DNA of 64,000 nucleotides. Source: Lentisphaerota bacterium. Its GTDB lineage: Bacteria; Verrucomicrobiota; Lentisphaeria; Oligosphaerales; JABHEG01. The DNA lies in assembly GCA_018676675.1 (NCBI GenBank), contig JABHEG010000374.1, forward strand, positions 1-64,000, written 5' to 3'. Shown piece after piece: positions 1-8,652 of this stretch; within the stretch, counting starts at the first letter, position 1; each line of letters begins with the position of its first letter. The position numbers and the translations under genes are program-made. The notes beneath the pieces were generated by a model. It made no database searches. It had not been told where the DNA came from and saw only the letters and a list, made by a program, of their open reading frames with translations.

Positions 1-165
1 CCGCTGATGGAGATCCGGTCATCCGTGACCGGCTGCCTCCCGGTTTGGGAAAACCGGCCTCCAAGAGAATGCCCACCGGGCGGCCGGTGATGGAGATCCG
101 GTCATCCGTGACCGGCTGCCTCCCGGTTTGGGAAGACCGGCCTCCAAGAGAATGCCCACCGGGCG
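1..165. repeat. Two tandem copies of an 83-bp palindromic intergenic element
   Basis: Copies begin at positions 6 and 89, with the period read directly from the sequence. Read on the minus strand, each copy has GGAG, then a hairpin with stem CCGGTTT/AAACCGG, then a hairpin with stem CCGGTCA/TGACCGG, then CTCC. This is the same architecture as the elements at 30265-30908, 33955-34009 and 45332-45386, but with different loops and some different stem pairs. The short frames crossing it are repeat artefacts. It lies downstream of the minus-strand gene ending at 178. Confidence 0.8.
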
Positions 166-177
166 CGCAACCCGGAA

Positions 178-1884
178 TCACCGCTTTGGCGGCGGCGCTG
201 CCCCCCCTTGCCTCGCAATCTCCTCGCGGAAAATCGTGAGGTAGTCGGGTTTTAGCGTGTAGATCAGCGTCTCGTAGAACTCGATCTCGTGAAGCACGGG
301 ATTGGCAAGCCAACGCCGCAGGTTTGCCCGGAACTCCTCGGGCGGAGGCATCTTCCAGTTGTCCACAAACCGGATTATCCGCACTCGATCAGCGCCCTCA
401 AAAGGCGGGGTGATCGGCTCCTTTCCGGAGAATCCCAGCATTCGAACTCCGGCAACGGCACCGTCACGAGCCCACGCACCAGCCTGAAACGGCATCCCCC
501 CGTAGGCTCGGATGTAGGGCGCCTTCGCTTCCTGCCGCGGGAAGTCCATGTAGAGCGGCCGCGGCTTGAGCAATTTCCCCGCTTCGACCAAATAGGCATT
601 GACCGCAGCCGCGCGCAGGTTCAACCATGCATCGCGGTCGAACTCCTGCGTTCGGATGTCCACACCGTTGCGCTTCTTGAACGCCTCGCACGTGACAGGA
701 TTGTAGCCGTAATGCTGCGGCCCGCACCCGAGTGTGTGCGTGCGGATGGAATAAGCAAAGCCGTCAAAAGGGTAGGCCGCCAACTCACGCAGCTTCGCCA
801 GCTTGTGGGCGCGGACCTCAGGATGGGCGATCTCAGCGATCCCGTAGTAGCGGGGGAGTTGCGGAACGAATTTACCGATGCCTAACGCGCGATTTCCAAA
901 GTCCCAGGCGAATCGCGTGGCAACAAAGTCAAAACCGCCTTTCTCGGCGCCTTCGGGCTGCTTGCGGTAGTCGGAAGGCGCCGCATGCCAAGCCCCCCCG
1001 TAACGCAGTTGCACAAACGCATCCGGCTCGCTGCTGATGGTGAAGGTGTTCTCCCTTGGCCACGGCTTGTGGAAAGCCAGTTTGATGTAGGATTCCGCAA
1101 TCTGGAGATTGTCCAGCAGGAGCACGGCCGGCTTGGCGGTGACGACGTGGAAGTTCCTCGGTCCTTCATACTTGCGATAGCGACGGTTGTCGTTGCTCAC
1201 GAAGATGTCGAACATCTCCGCCGTGACCCGGTTCTGTCGTGAGGTCGTGTCGCTTGTGAGCCGGATTGCCGTAATCGGCGCATCGCGGTCAGAGGCCGCC
1301 ACAGCGGCCTTCTGCTGGGCAGCAATGCGAGGGTCAAGCTCCCACTGAAATTGCGGATTCCGCACGAGGAAGGGATCCTTGAGCGGGTACTCGCCGAAGC
1401 GTTCCTGACGATCGTCGTCTGCATCCCCGTACCAGACCATCGTCGCCTCGTCATCGAACAGCGTGTCCCACGCCCAGACTTCCATGCCGTACTTGTGTCC
1501 GAGCTCGATCGTCTTCGCCGCCGGATCGTACCGTTGCAGGGTGTTGACGAGGTAGGTGGAGCCCGGATCCCGACCATCCCCGGCGTAGCGCTTCCCAACC
1601 GTCGTGGGATAGAGAGTGACGCCACAGACGTCAACCCGCAGGTAGATCTTGGCGAACCCCGCCTCAGCTACCGCGCGAATGACGTCGTCATACTGCTGTT
1701 CCGTGAAGTACCCCGTCTCAGCGTCGGTCTTGAAGAAGCAGTAGTCAAGGAAGTCAATGGTAGTTGAGACGATAGGACCGGGGCGTTCAGCCGCGTGCAA
1801 GGGGGACAACACCGAAAGTCCAGCGGCGAGAACAGCCCCACCGAAGAAGGAACGAGTGCCGAAGGCGAAGGTTGACGTCAGCAT
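178..1884 (-). CDS. Secreted TIM-barrel glycoside hydrolase-like protein, function unknown
   Basis: About 568 residues. I start at the ATG ending at 1884, ten codons inside the longest frame, because GGAGA lies a few bases upstream and it gives a clean Sec signal peptide (MLTSTFAFG, then a hydrophobic stretch ending SPLHAAERP). The mature N-terminus reads like the first strands of a (beta/alpha)8 barrel of the family-10-like or hypothetical glycosidase type: a search along an axis for a cause of difficulty to 'AGFAKIYLRVDVCG', then 'YGMEVWAWDTLFDDE'. A middle insert resembles a beta-sandwich with 'DAPITAIRLTSD'. Many PVC bacteria carry such proteins in polysaccharide loci. No family catalytic signature is clear enough to name a reaction. 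It lies 112 bp downstream of the esterase-like gene on the same strand, so the two may be co-transcribed. Confidence 0.75.
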   Translation of the reverse strand: MLTSTFAFGTRSFFGGAVLAAGLSVLSPLHAAERPGPIVSTTIDFLDYCFFKTDAETGYFTEQQYDDVIRAVAEAGFAKIYLRVDVCGVTLYPTTVGKRYAGDGRDPGSTYLVNTLQRYDPAAKTIELGHKYGMEVWAWDTLFDDEATMVWYGDADDDRQERFGEYPLKDPFLVRNPQFQWELDPRIAAQQKAAVAASDRDAPITAIRLTSDTTSRQNRVTAEMFDIFVSNDNRRYRKYEGPRNFHVVTAKPAVLLLDNLQIAESYIKLAFHKPWPRENTFTISSEPDAFVQLRYGGAWHAAPSDYRKQPEGAEKGGFDFVATRFAWDFGNRALGIGKFVPQLPRYYGIAEIAHPEVRAHKLAKLRELAAYPFDGFAYSIRTHTLGCGPQHYGYNPVTCEAFKKRNGVDIRTQEFDRDAWLNLRAAAVNAYLVEAGKLLKPRPLYMDFPRQEAKAPYIRAYGGMPFQAGAWARDGAVAGVRMLGFSGKEPITPPFEGADRVRIIRFVDNWKMPPPEEFRANLRRWLANPVLHEIEFYETLIYTLKPDYLTIFREEIARQGGAAPPPKR

Positions 1885-1996
1885 TACATTCTCCGATAAC
1901 TCAGCCAGTACCACCAGGTCCTTGACCCCGCCGACCTCGTGTCGGTGGAACCGGGGAACGATGAAGGAGCAGAGACCTCCCTCCTCTGATCATCTC

Positions 1997-3160
1997 TCAC
2001 AGCTCCATGTGCCGGGAGCTGACCACGCAATCACGATCGTCAATCAGATTCATGTAGCACACGGTCGTCTCGGCTGGAAGTTGGGATTCCGCCCAGCCTT
2101 CCTCGACGTTCAATTCCGCGGGAGCTGTATTCCACTTGCGATCCTGCCAGAAACCGTGGGCTCGGGTGTAGATCAGCTCCGCGCGGACGACCGGCCCTTC
2201 GGCCTCAAACTCGACGCGGAGTGTGTTGCCGTTGAGGTCCTGCCGGATGATCCGGGCCAGCGGCACACCATCCTTGAGGAAGCTGTCGGCGAAAACATGG
2301 ATCTCTTCCGGGTTCTCACCGAGGCCACCGTGCCCGTGCGGCATCTCAATCCGGATGCAGAGGGTAAGGTATCCAGCGACGAGTTGATACGAGCTCTGCA
2401 ATGCGTCTAAGGGGTAGGCTCCATCGTTGGTGCCGGTGACCCACAACACAGGCATCTTGGCCCGTGGCAGGTACACAGAGGGATCCCAAAGGCCGAGCCA
2501 GCGCTGCATCCGCTCAGGGCCCAGTGGCTCCAACCCGACGCGGAAGGCGGGGCAGTCCTGGTAGAAGCCGCAACCGTAGACCGGCACGGCGAAGCGGAAA
2601 CGGTCGTCTACGCCTGAGACGATGGAGGTGAGGTAGCCACCCCATGAGATGCCTGTTATGCCAATCCGGCTCTGATCCACCTCCGGCCTGGCGGCCAGCA
2701 GCGAATACGCCAGGGCAATATCGGCCACCGCGTGATAGGTCCACTGGTCCTCGACAGGATCATCGATCTGCTCGTAGGATGCGCCCCAGCCCGGTGGGCC
2801 ACCGGCAGCGTGTCGCGTTCGCGGCTGGCCTGGGGGAGTGGGCGGAGGCTCAGGAATACACCCGCACAGATCCATCGCGATCGCCGCGTAGCCGCGGCTG
2901 TTCCAGAGCCGAACCCAGTAGTCGAAAGCCGTGCCGCCACCACCGTGGACAAGCACGATTCCGGGACAAGTCTCGCCGGGAGCAAGGCCCGGGGGCAGCC
3001 CGAGCCAAGCGAAAACTCGGGTTGGCCCGCCCTTCCAGGGCAAACCGTCATAGAACAGCGCCTGCATGCCGTCCGCATGGTGCCCCGGGGCCGGATGAAT
3101 CCGCGGCGAATCAAGAAGCGCCTGAACGTCCCACAGAGTGTTCATTGGTCGTGAATCCAT
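1997..3160 (-). CDS. Alpha/beta hydrolase, acetylxylan esterase / dienelactone hydrolase-like
   Basis: 387 residues with no obvious signal peptide, so probably cytoplasmic. An alpha/beta-hydrolase core is clear. The oxyanion-hole loop VHGGGG is near residues 71-76. The nucleophile elbow GISWGG puts Ser172 at the centre of G-x-S-x-G. The acid is probably Asp246 in TGTNDGAYP, and the base is His275 or His277 in MPHGHGG. A C-terminal beta-rich extension of about 90 residues (from residue 300) follows the hydrolase fold. The family (AXE1/DLH/prolyl-peptidase-like) removes acyl groups from sugars or cleaves small esters, and deacetylation of an imported oligosaccharide would suit the location. The start at 3160 has GAGG four to five bases upstream. 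A second in-frame ATG five codons downstream is possible. Confidence 0.8.
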   Translation of the reverse strand: MDSRPMNTLWDVQALLDSPRIHPAPGHHADGMQALFYDGLPWKGGPTRVFAWLGLPPGLAPGETCPGIVLVHGGGGTAFDYWVRLWNSRGYAAIAMDLCGCIPEPPPTPPGQPRTRHAAGGPPGWGASYEQIDDPVEDQWTYHAVADIALAYSLLAARPEVDQSRIGITGISWGGYLTSIVSGVDDRFRFAVPVYGCGFYQDCPAFRVGLEPLGPERMQRWLGLWDPSVYLPRAKMPVLWVTGTNDGAYPLDALQSSYQLVAGYLTLCIRIEMPHGHGGLGENPEEIHVFADSFLKDGVPLARIIRQDLNGNTLRVEFEAEGPVVRAELIYTRAHGFWQDRKWNTAPAELNVEEGWAESQLPAETTVCYMNLIDDRDCVVSSRHMEL

Positions 3161-3557
3161 ATCGCCTCTTCAGGAGACGGCTGTGTGTGAACCAGGTCAC
3201 CAGAGCAGCAAGAACTCGTATGCCTCGCACTCCTGCCCAACTGCGGAGGCCTGACAGACTTGGTGACTGATCCAGAATCTAACCCACCATGGCGACTAAC
3301 CAATCGGAATGGTACAGTGAGTTAAAGGAGGGGGATTCCCACAGCATTTGGGCTGAAAGTCGAGCAACTCAAGAGGAAGCTGTCGAGATATGGCGCGTAG
3401 ATCATTGGGCTGGTCGATGCACCCAGCCCTGCCCACACACAGGAGAAGACATACCGACTCACCGGAGGCCGCCCCAACTTGCTTCTCCTGACCGCAGAGT
3501 CACGCCATTTCGCGTTGCGGTCTCCGTCAGAAGAGCGCCTCGATGCCCAGGAGACAG
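3161..3557. other. Divergent intergenic region, about 400 bp
   Basis: It separates the minus-strand esterase-like gene from the plus-strand DUF3795 gene, so it should hold both promoters. I could not single out convincing -35/-10 pairs. A 90-codon plus-strand frame at 3289-3561 has no ribosome-binding site and an amino-acid composition like non-coding GC-rich DNA, so I do not call it. Confidence 0.5.
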
Positions 3558-4010
3558 ATGATGGCTACTGAACAGATTGATCGTCGGCGTTTCATCAAGA
3601 CCGGCAGTGCAGCGACGGTTCTGTGGGCGGGTTGCTGCCTCCTGAGCAGGGGCGCTGAGGAGCGACCGAAGAACACGGGGAAGACCAGCCCGGCACCAGC
3701 ACGAGACCCGATCGCCTACTGTGGTCTCGACTGCCGCATCTGCAAAGGCTGTCAAAACTTCTGTAGAGGCGAAAACGTCTCAAAATCCTGCGCAAAATGC
3801 AAGATGCGAGCCTGCGCCATGAAGCGCAAGGAGGCCTCCTGCGGTTCCTGTGACGAGTATGCGTCGTGCAAGCTGGTGAACGGCCACCTCGACAGGAACA
3901 AGTCGAAAAAGTGGGCGCAGGACGCGCGGAAGCGCCTCGAGACAATCAAGGCAAAGAAGCAAAGAGACGGAAGCGGCGCAGTGATCGGTGTTCGGAACCC
4001 GCAGCCTTGA
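3558..4010 (+). CDS. Tat-exported DUF3795 cysteine-rich protein
   Basis: About 150 residues, starting at one of two adjacent ATGs (3558 or 3561). AGGAGA at 3549-3554 fits the second best. The N-terminus carries a twin-arginine signal, DRRRFIKTGSAATV, followed by a hydrophobic stretch ending CCLLSRGA. The mature part matches the DUF3795 pattern: YCGLDC, then CKGC, FCRG, SCAKCKMRACA, SCGSCDEYASC, at least twelve cysteines in about 70 residues. The cysteines probably bind metal or an Fe-S cluster, which would explain folding before Tat export; this is inference. Most DUF3795 proteins I know of lack an export signal. The C-terminal 35 residues are lysine/arginine-rich. The function of the family is unknown. 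Confidence 0.85.
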   Translation: MMATEQIDRRRFIKTGSAATVLWAGCCLLSRGAEERPKNTGKTSPAPARDPIAYCGLDCRICKGCQNFCRGENVSKSCAKCKMRACAMKRKEASCGSCDEYASCKLVNGHLDRNKSKKWAQDARKRLETIKAKKQRDGSGAVIGVRNPQP

Positions 4011-4078
4011 CCGATGGCGAAACAGGATGCACAGAGCCCGTATGCCATGGCATGGACCCACGTTGCACGGAGAGTGGA

Positions 4079-4354
4079 ATGAGAAAATCAGCAAAGGTAG
4101 CGATAGCTGGCGCGATTCTGTTCCTCGGCAGCTTGTTGCTTGGCATAGGCGGCACGATCGTAGGTATGGTTCGCTCCTTCAACACTGTCGCCGAGTCTGG
4201 CAGTGCTTCGGCGGAAGAGCTATCCCAAGGGATTAGCTGCTCGCTCATCAGCACAATGGTCGGCATTCCCTTTGCCCTCGTCGGTTTTTGCCTCCTGATT
4301 GGAGGAGCGATTGCCTATTTCACCCACGGCAGGAGCGAAGCCGCCGAGGAATAG
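4079..4354 (+). CDS. Miniature MotA/TolQ/ExbB-like membrane protein
   Basis: 91 residues from ATG 4079, with GGAG at 4069-4072. Two transmembrane segments are visible: AIAGAILFLGSLLLGIGGTIVGM near residues 7-29 and MVGIPFALVGFCLLIGGAIAYF near 60-81. Between them is FNTVAESGSASAEELSQGISCSL, which resembles the ExbB/TolQ signature 'A..AGAADPAELA.GIS.AL..T..G..VAIP'. Full-length ExbB/TolQ proteins are over 200 residues with three membrane helices, so this keeps only the C-terminal two-helix proton-channel-like half. No ExbD/TolR partner is present. It could be a real short family or a remnant, but a clean start, its own ribosome site and intact helices favour a real gene. Confidence 0.7.
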   Translation: MRKSAKVAIAGAILFLGSLLLGIGGTIVGMVRSFNTVAESGSASAEELSQGISCSLISTMVGIPFALVGFCLLIGGAIAYFTHGRSEAAEE

Positions 4355-4764
4355 TCGGCATAACCAAGCCCTGCACCAAAGCGGGAGTTCCGTTGCGCTC
4401 CATTCCCACCGGAGATGGCCGAACCCATGGAACGCATCTTGGAAAACGCGAGACGAGCGGGGCTGACCTGCCTGCTTGCCGGAGTGGCACTCATGGATTC
4501 CAGAGCCCTGTCTGGCACGCAGACGCCCCGGACGACCATCACGGCCTCCTTCCTCGATCCCGGTGCGTTCATCCACGGCCTGTATCCGGCCCGACGCCGT
4601 GCTACCGAGGGCGACGTGAGGGCGGAAGCCGATGCGGGCGGCGGCTGACGTCGTTGGACATAAGGGGCGATCCAGCGGTACGGTAGAGGAAGCCAGCAGG
4701 CGATGGGCAAGTCTGCCTATGCCTGGGGTCGGCGTCTGGAGTAGCAGAGGAGAGCGACCGATTC
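4355..4764 (+). other. Intergenic stretch with one weak open frame
   Basis: About 410 bp between two small membrane-protein genes. A 77-codon frame at 4415-4648 (second ATG at 4427) has a weakly hydrophobic start, MERILENARRAGLTCLLAGV, but its tail is Arg/Gly/Ala-rich and no ribosome-binding site is well placed. I see no family resemblance. It could be a degraded gene or chance, and I leave it uncalled. Confidence 0.4.
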
Positions 4765-4905
4765 ATGGGAACTCTGGAGTTTGTGGTGATGATCTTCGGA
4801 ATAACCGGTCTCGGCCTGGCAGCGGGCGCCTATTCCAGAGTGGACAAGCTGGAGAAGAAGCACAGAGAGAAGGGCATCCTGGAAGACGGCTGGAGCAGCG
4901 AGTGA
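4765..4905 (+). CDS. 46-residue single-pass membrane microprotein
   Basis: ATG 4765 to TGA 4903-4905. The protein begins MGTLEFVVMIFGITGLGLAAGAY, one transmembrane helix, followed by a charged, helix-forming tail RVDKLEKKHREKGILEDGW ending SSE. GAGGAGAG lies about 12 bases upstream. The N-out helix plus short coiled-coil-like lysine/glutamate tail is typical of small PVC and planctomycete membrane proteins annotated as hypothetical. Its stop codon overlaps the GTG start of the next gene (GTGA, 4902-4905), a strong sign that it is translated and coupled to it. Function unknown; it may be a scaffold or small regulator. It is easily missed by gene callers with a length cut-off. Confidence 0.7.
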   Translation: MGTLEFVVMIFGITGLGLAAGAYSRVDKLEKKHREKGILEDGWSSE

Positions 4906-6011
4906 AGGCGTGCCCGAAGCACACGCGTTTGGTCTCCTCCCCGGGGCGTGCTGCGCGGCTCGGTCCTGTCGCGATCCTCGTCGTCCTGATCGGCCTCCCG
5001 TCCCGGGCTGCACCGGGGACGGAATTCGTAGACGGCGACATCGTCGTGAGAACGCGTTCGTCCCTTTCCATTATCCGCCAGGGGAAGCAAGTCACGGCAT
5101 TCGGAACGTCCTGCCCGATCACTGCCGATGACCGGGGGTGCCTGTGGGCAGGCAGTGCCGAGAACGGGGCGATCAAGCTCCGCCGTTACACATCGACGAG
5201 CAACTGGACTGAGCATGTCTCCCCCTTCCTCGCCGACGAAGCGAACGTCCACCGCACTCTCCATTGGGACGACTCCCCGTATGTCGTCGTCTCAATCCCC
5301 CGCGAGGAGGATGTAACAGGTCCGTGGATAGAGGGAGGAGAAGAGAGCGGACGCCTCCGTGGACGTTGGGTGCATGCAATCTCCTTCGACCCAACAACAG
5401 AGAGCTTTCGGCGGCCGATCCCGCTGACCGATTTCTTCGGGAAACCGGAGTTGATTATGCAGAAGAGAACGCTGGTCGGCGGCCAGCCATTGCCAAAAGG
5501 GGTACGCGAGACAGCGTTGCTTCTCGGGCTGTGGGATGCCACGATTACACCATCAGGGACGCTCTGGCTCAGCACGCAGGGGAAGATCACCGCCTACCGT
5601 ATCGGCGGCCTGCCGGCCGGGCTGACCAAACTCCTCAACCCCGCGAAGATCGAAGGCCTGGGTCAGCGCACGCACAAGATCGATTGGTGGATCAGCCGAC
5701 ACGGAAATGGTACCGGACTCACAGCCCTCTCTGACACGGAAATCGCCGTGGTGAACGGGAATGCCCCGGGGGGAATCACCTTGGTCAACACCATCGACCC
5801 GCCCAACTCCGTGCCGCTTGCTCCGAGCATCTTCCCGGGAGCGCCACCCAAATGGGGGCTGTCACCCGTGGTCAATATCGGCGAAGCCCTGCTCGTAGCA
5901 CACCGACACCCTGCGGTGGCAACGATCTACCGAGTGAGCAGGACCACGGGTGACGTGAGTGTGTTCGCATCCGATATCGCAGCTTCCGGGATGGCCCGGA
6001 TTCAGAAGTAG
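4902..6011 (+). CDS. Secreted protein of unknown function, propeller-like
   Basis: 369 residues if it starts at GTG 4902, which overlaps the preceding TGA as GTGA and has GGAG six bases upstream. The long frame extends to an ATG at 4632, but that upstream part covers the microprotein gene and lacks a signal. From the GTG the product has an N-terminal Sec signal (basic VKACPKHTR, then LGPVAILVVLIGLPSRAAPG). The rest is beta-rich, with recurring 'DDRGCLWAGS', 'SGTLWLSTQGKITAYRIGG', 'SDTEIAVVNGN' and 'RVSRTTGDVSVFASDI', like blades of a beta-propeller that report a state. No enzyme motif is seen. The next gene starts 11 bp downstream, so they are probably one transcript. Confidence 0.75.
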   Translation: MKACPKHTRLVSSPGRAARLGPVAILVVLIGLPSRAAPGTEFVDGDIVVRTRSSLSIIRQGKQVTAFGTSCPITADDRGCLWAGSAENGAIKLRRYTSTSNWTEHVSPFLADEANVHRTLHWDDSPYVVVSIPREEDVTGPWIEGGEESGRLRGRWVHAISFDPTTESFRRPIPLTDFFGKPELIMQKRTLVGGQPLPKGVRETALLLGLWDATITPSGTLWLSTQGKITAYRIGGLPAGLTKLLNPAKIEGLGQRTHKIDWWISRHGNGTGLTALSDTEIAVVNGNAPGGITLVNTIDPPNSVPLAPSIFPGAPPKWGLSPVVNIGEALLVAHRHPAVATIYRVSRTTGDVSVFASDIAASGMARIQK

Positions 6012-6022
6012 AGGTACTTGGC

Positions 6023-8473
6023 ATGTGCGTTCTCCGCAGATCACTGGCCCTGTTGACAGCAATGTTCTGCATGTCTGTTCCGGGGCTGGCTCAGAGCCCT
6101 GAAGGACCCGAAGTCACCGGTGCAAATGTGCCCGAGGACCTCGTCAAGACGGTGCTGTACGTCAGTGTCGAGCACTCAAAGGCTTCGGACACGAACCCCG
6201 GCACAGAGGAATTGCCCCTCAAATCGATCAGTCAGGCTGCCACACGTGCGTTGGCAAACCGAGCGCAGGGCAGCGGCACAAAGATCCTGATTGCTCCCGG
6301 CATCTACCGCGATGCCGTGCGCTTGCCGCGCCACAACAAGGACCATTCCGATGCACCGATAGTCTTCGAAGCGACCGAGAATGGGAAGGCGATCCTCTCC
6401 GGCTCAGATATCTTCAACGACTGGCACGCGGTGGACGGCAAGGAAAACCTCTACTGGCACCACTGGCCGCACAAATGGGGCCCACGTGAGCAGATAAAGG
6501 ACCCGGTGTGGATCCGGTGCGGCATCTTCTACCGGCCCATCCTGCTGCAAAAGGAAACGCTCTACTGCAATGGACAGCTGCAGAAACTCGTCCTCTCGCC
6601 CCTGGATCTGCGTGAAGGAACACACTACGTATCGGAAGACGAGGAGAAACTCATCGCGTGGCTCCCCAAAGGGCTGGATGCCCGAGCAGCTCTGATGGAA
6701 GTGCCTGTCCGCGATCGGCTGTTCGTAGGCCGGACGCAAAGGAACATCGTCATCCGCGGTCTGGTCATCCGGCACGACAACAGCTATTTCGGCATGCAGA
6801 GCGCGTGCGCGTTCGGTTCCGCAAGCAGGAACATCCTGATCGAGGATGTTCGGTTCGAGTGGAACAACTGTGGCGGCTATGGGTTCAACACCTGCCGCGA
6901 CCTAACCGTCCGCCGAGTGGTCGCAAACCACAATGGCGGCACCGGGCTGAGCGGGTGCAGACTCCACAACATTCTGTTCGAGGATACGGAGAACTCCTAC
7001 AACAACTGGCGCGGAGATTGGGGGGAATACTATTCCTGGTCCGTCGGGGCCACGAAGTTCCTGGTAATCCACGGCGCCGTGTTCCGCCGCAATCGCTCCA
7101 TCGGCAACCACGGGCTTGGGTTCTGGTTCGACACCGATTGCACAGACGTTCTGGTCGACGGTGCCTGGTGGGTGAAAAATGAGCGGGCTGGCATCTTCAT
7201 CGAAGCAAACCAGGGCCCCATCACCATCCGCAACAGCGTCCTGGCCTTCAACCAGCACGGGGTCACCTCGACCAACTCCAGCCGAGTGACCCTCGAAAAC
7301 AACCTGATCTACGGCAATCTTGCCTCGCAGATCGGGCCCATGGGACAGCGTGACCGCCCAATCAAGACGTGGCAGTGGAACGGGAAACGACAGGATATTG
7401 TGACCCAGATCAAGGACTGGACGCTGCGGGACAACATCATCGTCTCAACCACCAGCCGGCAGTCAGGGCTCAATCTGACCTATCAGGATCCCGACCTGTT
7501 CCTCAAGACGCTGACCTCCGACGGGAATGTCTGGTACGGCGAGTCTTCACCCCGCATCGTGTCGCTGGCCGGCGTGCAGATGACGCTGGCAGAATGGCAG
7601 ACGACAACTGGGCAGGACAGCAACTCACGCTTTGAAAACCCCGGGCTGGTCGATCCCGGCAACCTGAACCTGTGGCAAGTGCGAGCCGCCAGACGGGAAC
7701 GCCCCAGCCGGACGTCACCGGAGTCGAAATTCGACGCAGAAAAGGCCAGAGATCTGCTCGACGCCAAACAGAAGCAGCTCATCGACGCGAACTGGAATAC
7801 CCCCTTCCCGAATCTGGGAACTGTTCGCCCGGACCAGTGGTTGATGCTGAATCTGAAACCACACGTGAACCGGCCCATGCGCGGAACAGACGGATGGATG
7901 GGAGTGGGCAACCTGACGCTGGACTGGCTCGAGGGTGGACGCTCCACCATTCATGGCGTGCCCTTCCAAATCCTCGACCCGACCAAGGGCAAACTCGCCT
8001 GCATCGCCCTGCGTTCGTTCAAAGTTCAGAGAACAGGTCAAACAGAGCTTGCGGCCAAGGTGACCATCCCTGTCGGAAAGAAACTCCGTGCGCTGCATAT
8101 CCTGCACGGCTGCGGCTGGGCCAAACACGCCACGATCGGCCAGTACCGCATCGTGTACGAGGACGGCACAGCCAGAGCACTGGACATCATCCCCTATGGC
8201 TCCGGAAGTGAACACCTCGACGTGATGGAACGTCTGCGTAAAGAGTCCACCATCCAGGATTGGTGGCCCGCTCTGGCGCACATCGAGAACGATCGGCTGC
8301 GACCTGTCATTGTCGCCAATCCAGAGAACCTGGCGGACAAACGGTACATCTATCACGTTCGGTGGGTGAACCCGAGTCCCAGCAAGTTGGTGACGAGACT
8401 CGAGCTTGAGTCGGATCCGAAGGCCAGCGCATCGATCTTTGTAGTGGCCGCAACAGCCATCCTTGCTGAGTGA
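6023..8473 (+). CDS. Secreted right-handed parallel beta-helix protein, glycosidase/lyase-like
   Basis: 816 residues. Start 6023 has GAGGT seven bases upstream and encodes a Sec signal, MCVLRRSLALLTAMFCMSVPGLAQS. After it comes the typical opening of polysaccharide-active beta-helix proteins, VLYVSVEHSKASDTNPGTEE, with LKSISQAA and ILIAPGIYRDAVRLP. The coil region (about 70-520) shows repeating N-containing rungs: RNIVIRGLVIRH, RNILIEDVRFEW, RDLTVRRVVANHN, and TLENNLIYGN. A C-terminal beta-sandwich of about 170 residues follows 'NRPMRGTDGWMGVGN'. Such proteins include pectate lyase-like and GH141/GH28-like enzymes. Catalytic residues cannot be assigned by eye. It closes the 3558-8473 plus-strand run. 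Confidence 0.8.
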   Translation: MCVLRRSLALLTAMFCMSVPGLAQSPEGPEVTGANVPEDLVKTVLYVSVEHSKASDTNPGTEELPLKSISQAATRALANRAQGSGTKILIAPGIYRDAVRLPRHNKDHSDAPIVFEATENGKAILSGSDIFNDWHAVDGKENLYWHHWPHKWGPREQIKDPVWIRCGIFYRPILLQKETLYCNGQLQKLVLSPLDLREGTHYVSEDEEKLIAWLPKGLDARAALMEVPVRDRLFVGRTQRNIVIRGLVIRHDNSYFGMQSACAFGSASRNILIEDVRFEWNNCGGYGFNTCRDLTVRRVVANHNGGTGLSGCRLHNILFEDTENSYNNWRGDWGEYYSWSVGATKFLVIHGAVFRRNRSIGNHGLGFWFDTDCTDVLVDGAWWVKNERAGIFIEANQGPITIRNSVLAFNQHGVTSTNSSRVTLENNLIYGNLASQIGPMGQRDRPIKTWQWNGKRQDIVTQIKDWTLRDNIIVSTTSRQSGLNLTYQDPDLFLKTLTSDGNVWYGESSPRIVSLAGVQMTLAEWQTTTGQDSNSRFENPGLVDPGNLNLWQVRAARRERPSRTSPESKFDAEKARDLLDAKQKQLIDANWNTPFPNLGTVRPDQWLMLNLKPHVNRPMRGTDGWMGVGNLTLDWLEGGRSTIHGVPFQILDPTKGKLACIALRSFKVQRTGQTELAAKVTIPVGKKLRALHILHGCGWAKHATIGQYRIVYEDGTARALDIIPYGSGSEHLDVMERLRKESTIQDWWPALAHIENDRLRPVIVANPENLADKRYIYHVRWVNPSPSKLVTRLELESDPKASASIFVVAATAILAE

Positions 8474-8522
8474 TCAGACCACAGCGGACGGCGTCGAATG
8501 ACGCCAAAGACACTCACACACA

Positions 8523-8611
8523 CGTTGGCTGAACCTGACCTCAATGTGGGAGGCGGTGCCATCCGGCGACCTCTTCCTGGATGCACTCTCCGCCGCCTAT
8601 CTTGACGCCAT
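8523..8611 (+). repeat. Dispersed 89-bp intergenic element, copy 1
   Basis: About 85% identical by hand alignment to 49626-49714, and nearly all differences are transitions. It contains AATGTGGGAGG at 8543-8553 followed by a hairpin with arms GGTGCC and GGCGACC (one bulge). The same 11-base head precedes different hairpins at 17341-17449 and 39341-39580. It sits between convergent genes ending at 8473 and 8653. Confidence 0.8.
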
Positions 8612-8652
8612 TCCGGACCAGGATCGCTGTACATTTCCCCTGCTCTTGCGAA

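Noticed and set aside
289-885. 198-codon plus-strand frame opposite the first gene
   Set aside because: It is a shadow of the minus-strand secreted protein, which has a signal peptide and ribosome site.
3289-3561. 90-codon plus-strand frame in the divergent gap
   Set aside because: No ribosome site, odd composition, and it overlaps the leader of the DUF3795 gene.
4415-4648. Small plus-strand frame of 77 codons
   Set aside because: No well-placed ribosome site, non-coding-like tail and no family resemblance.
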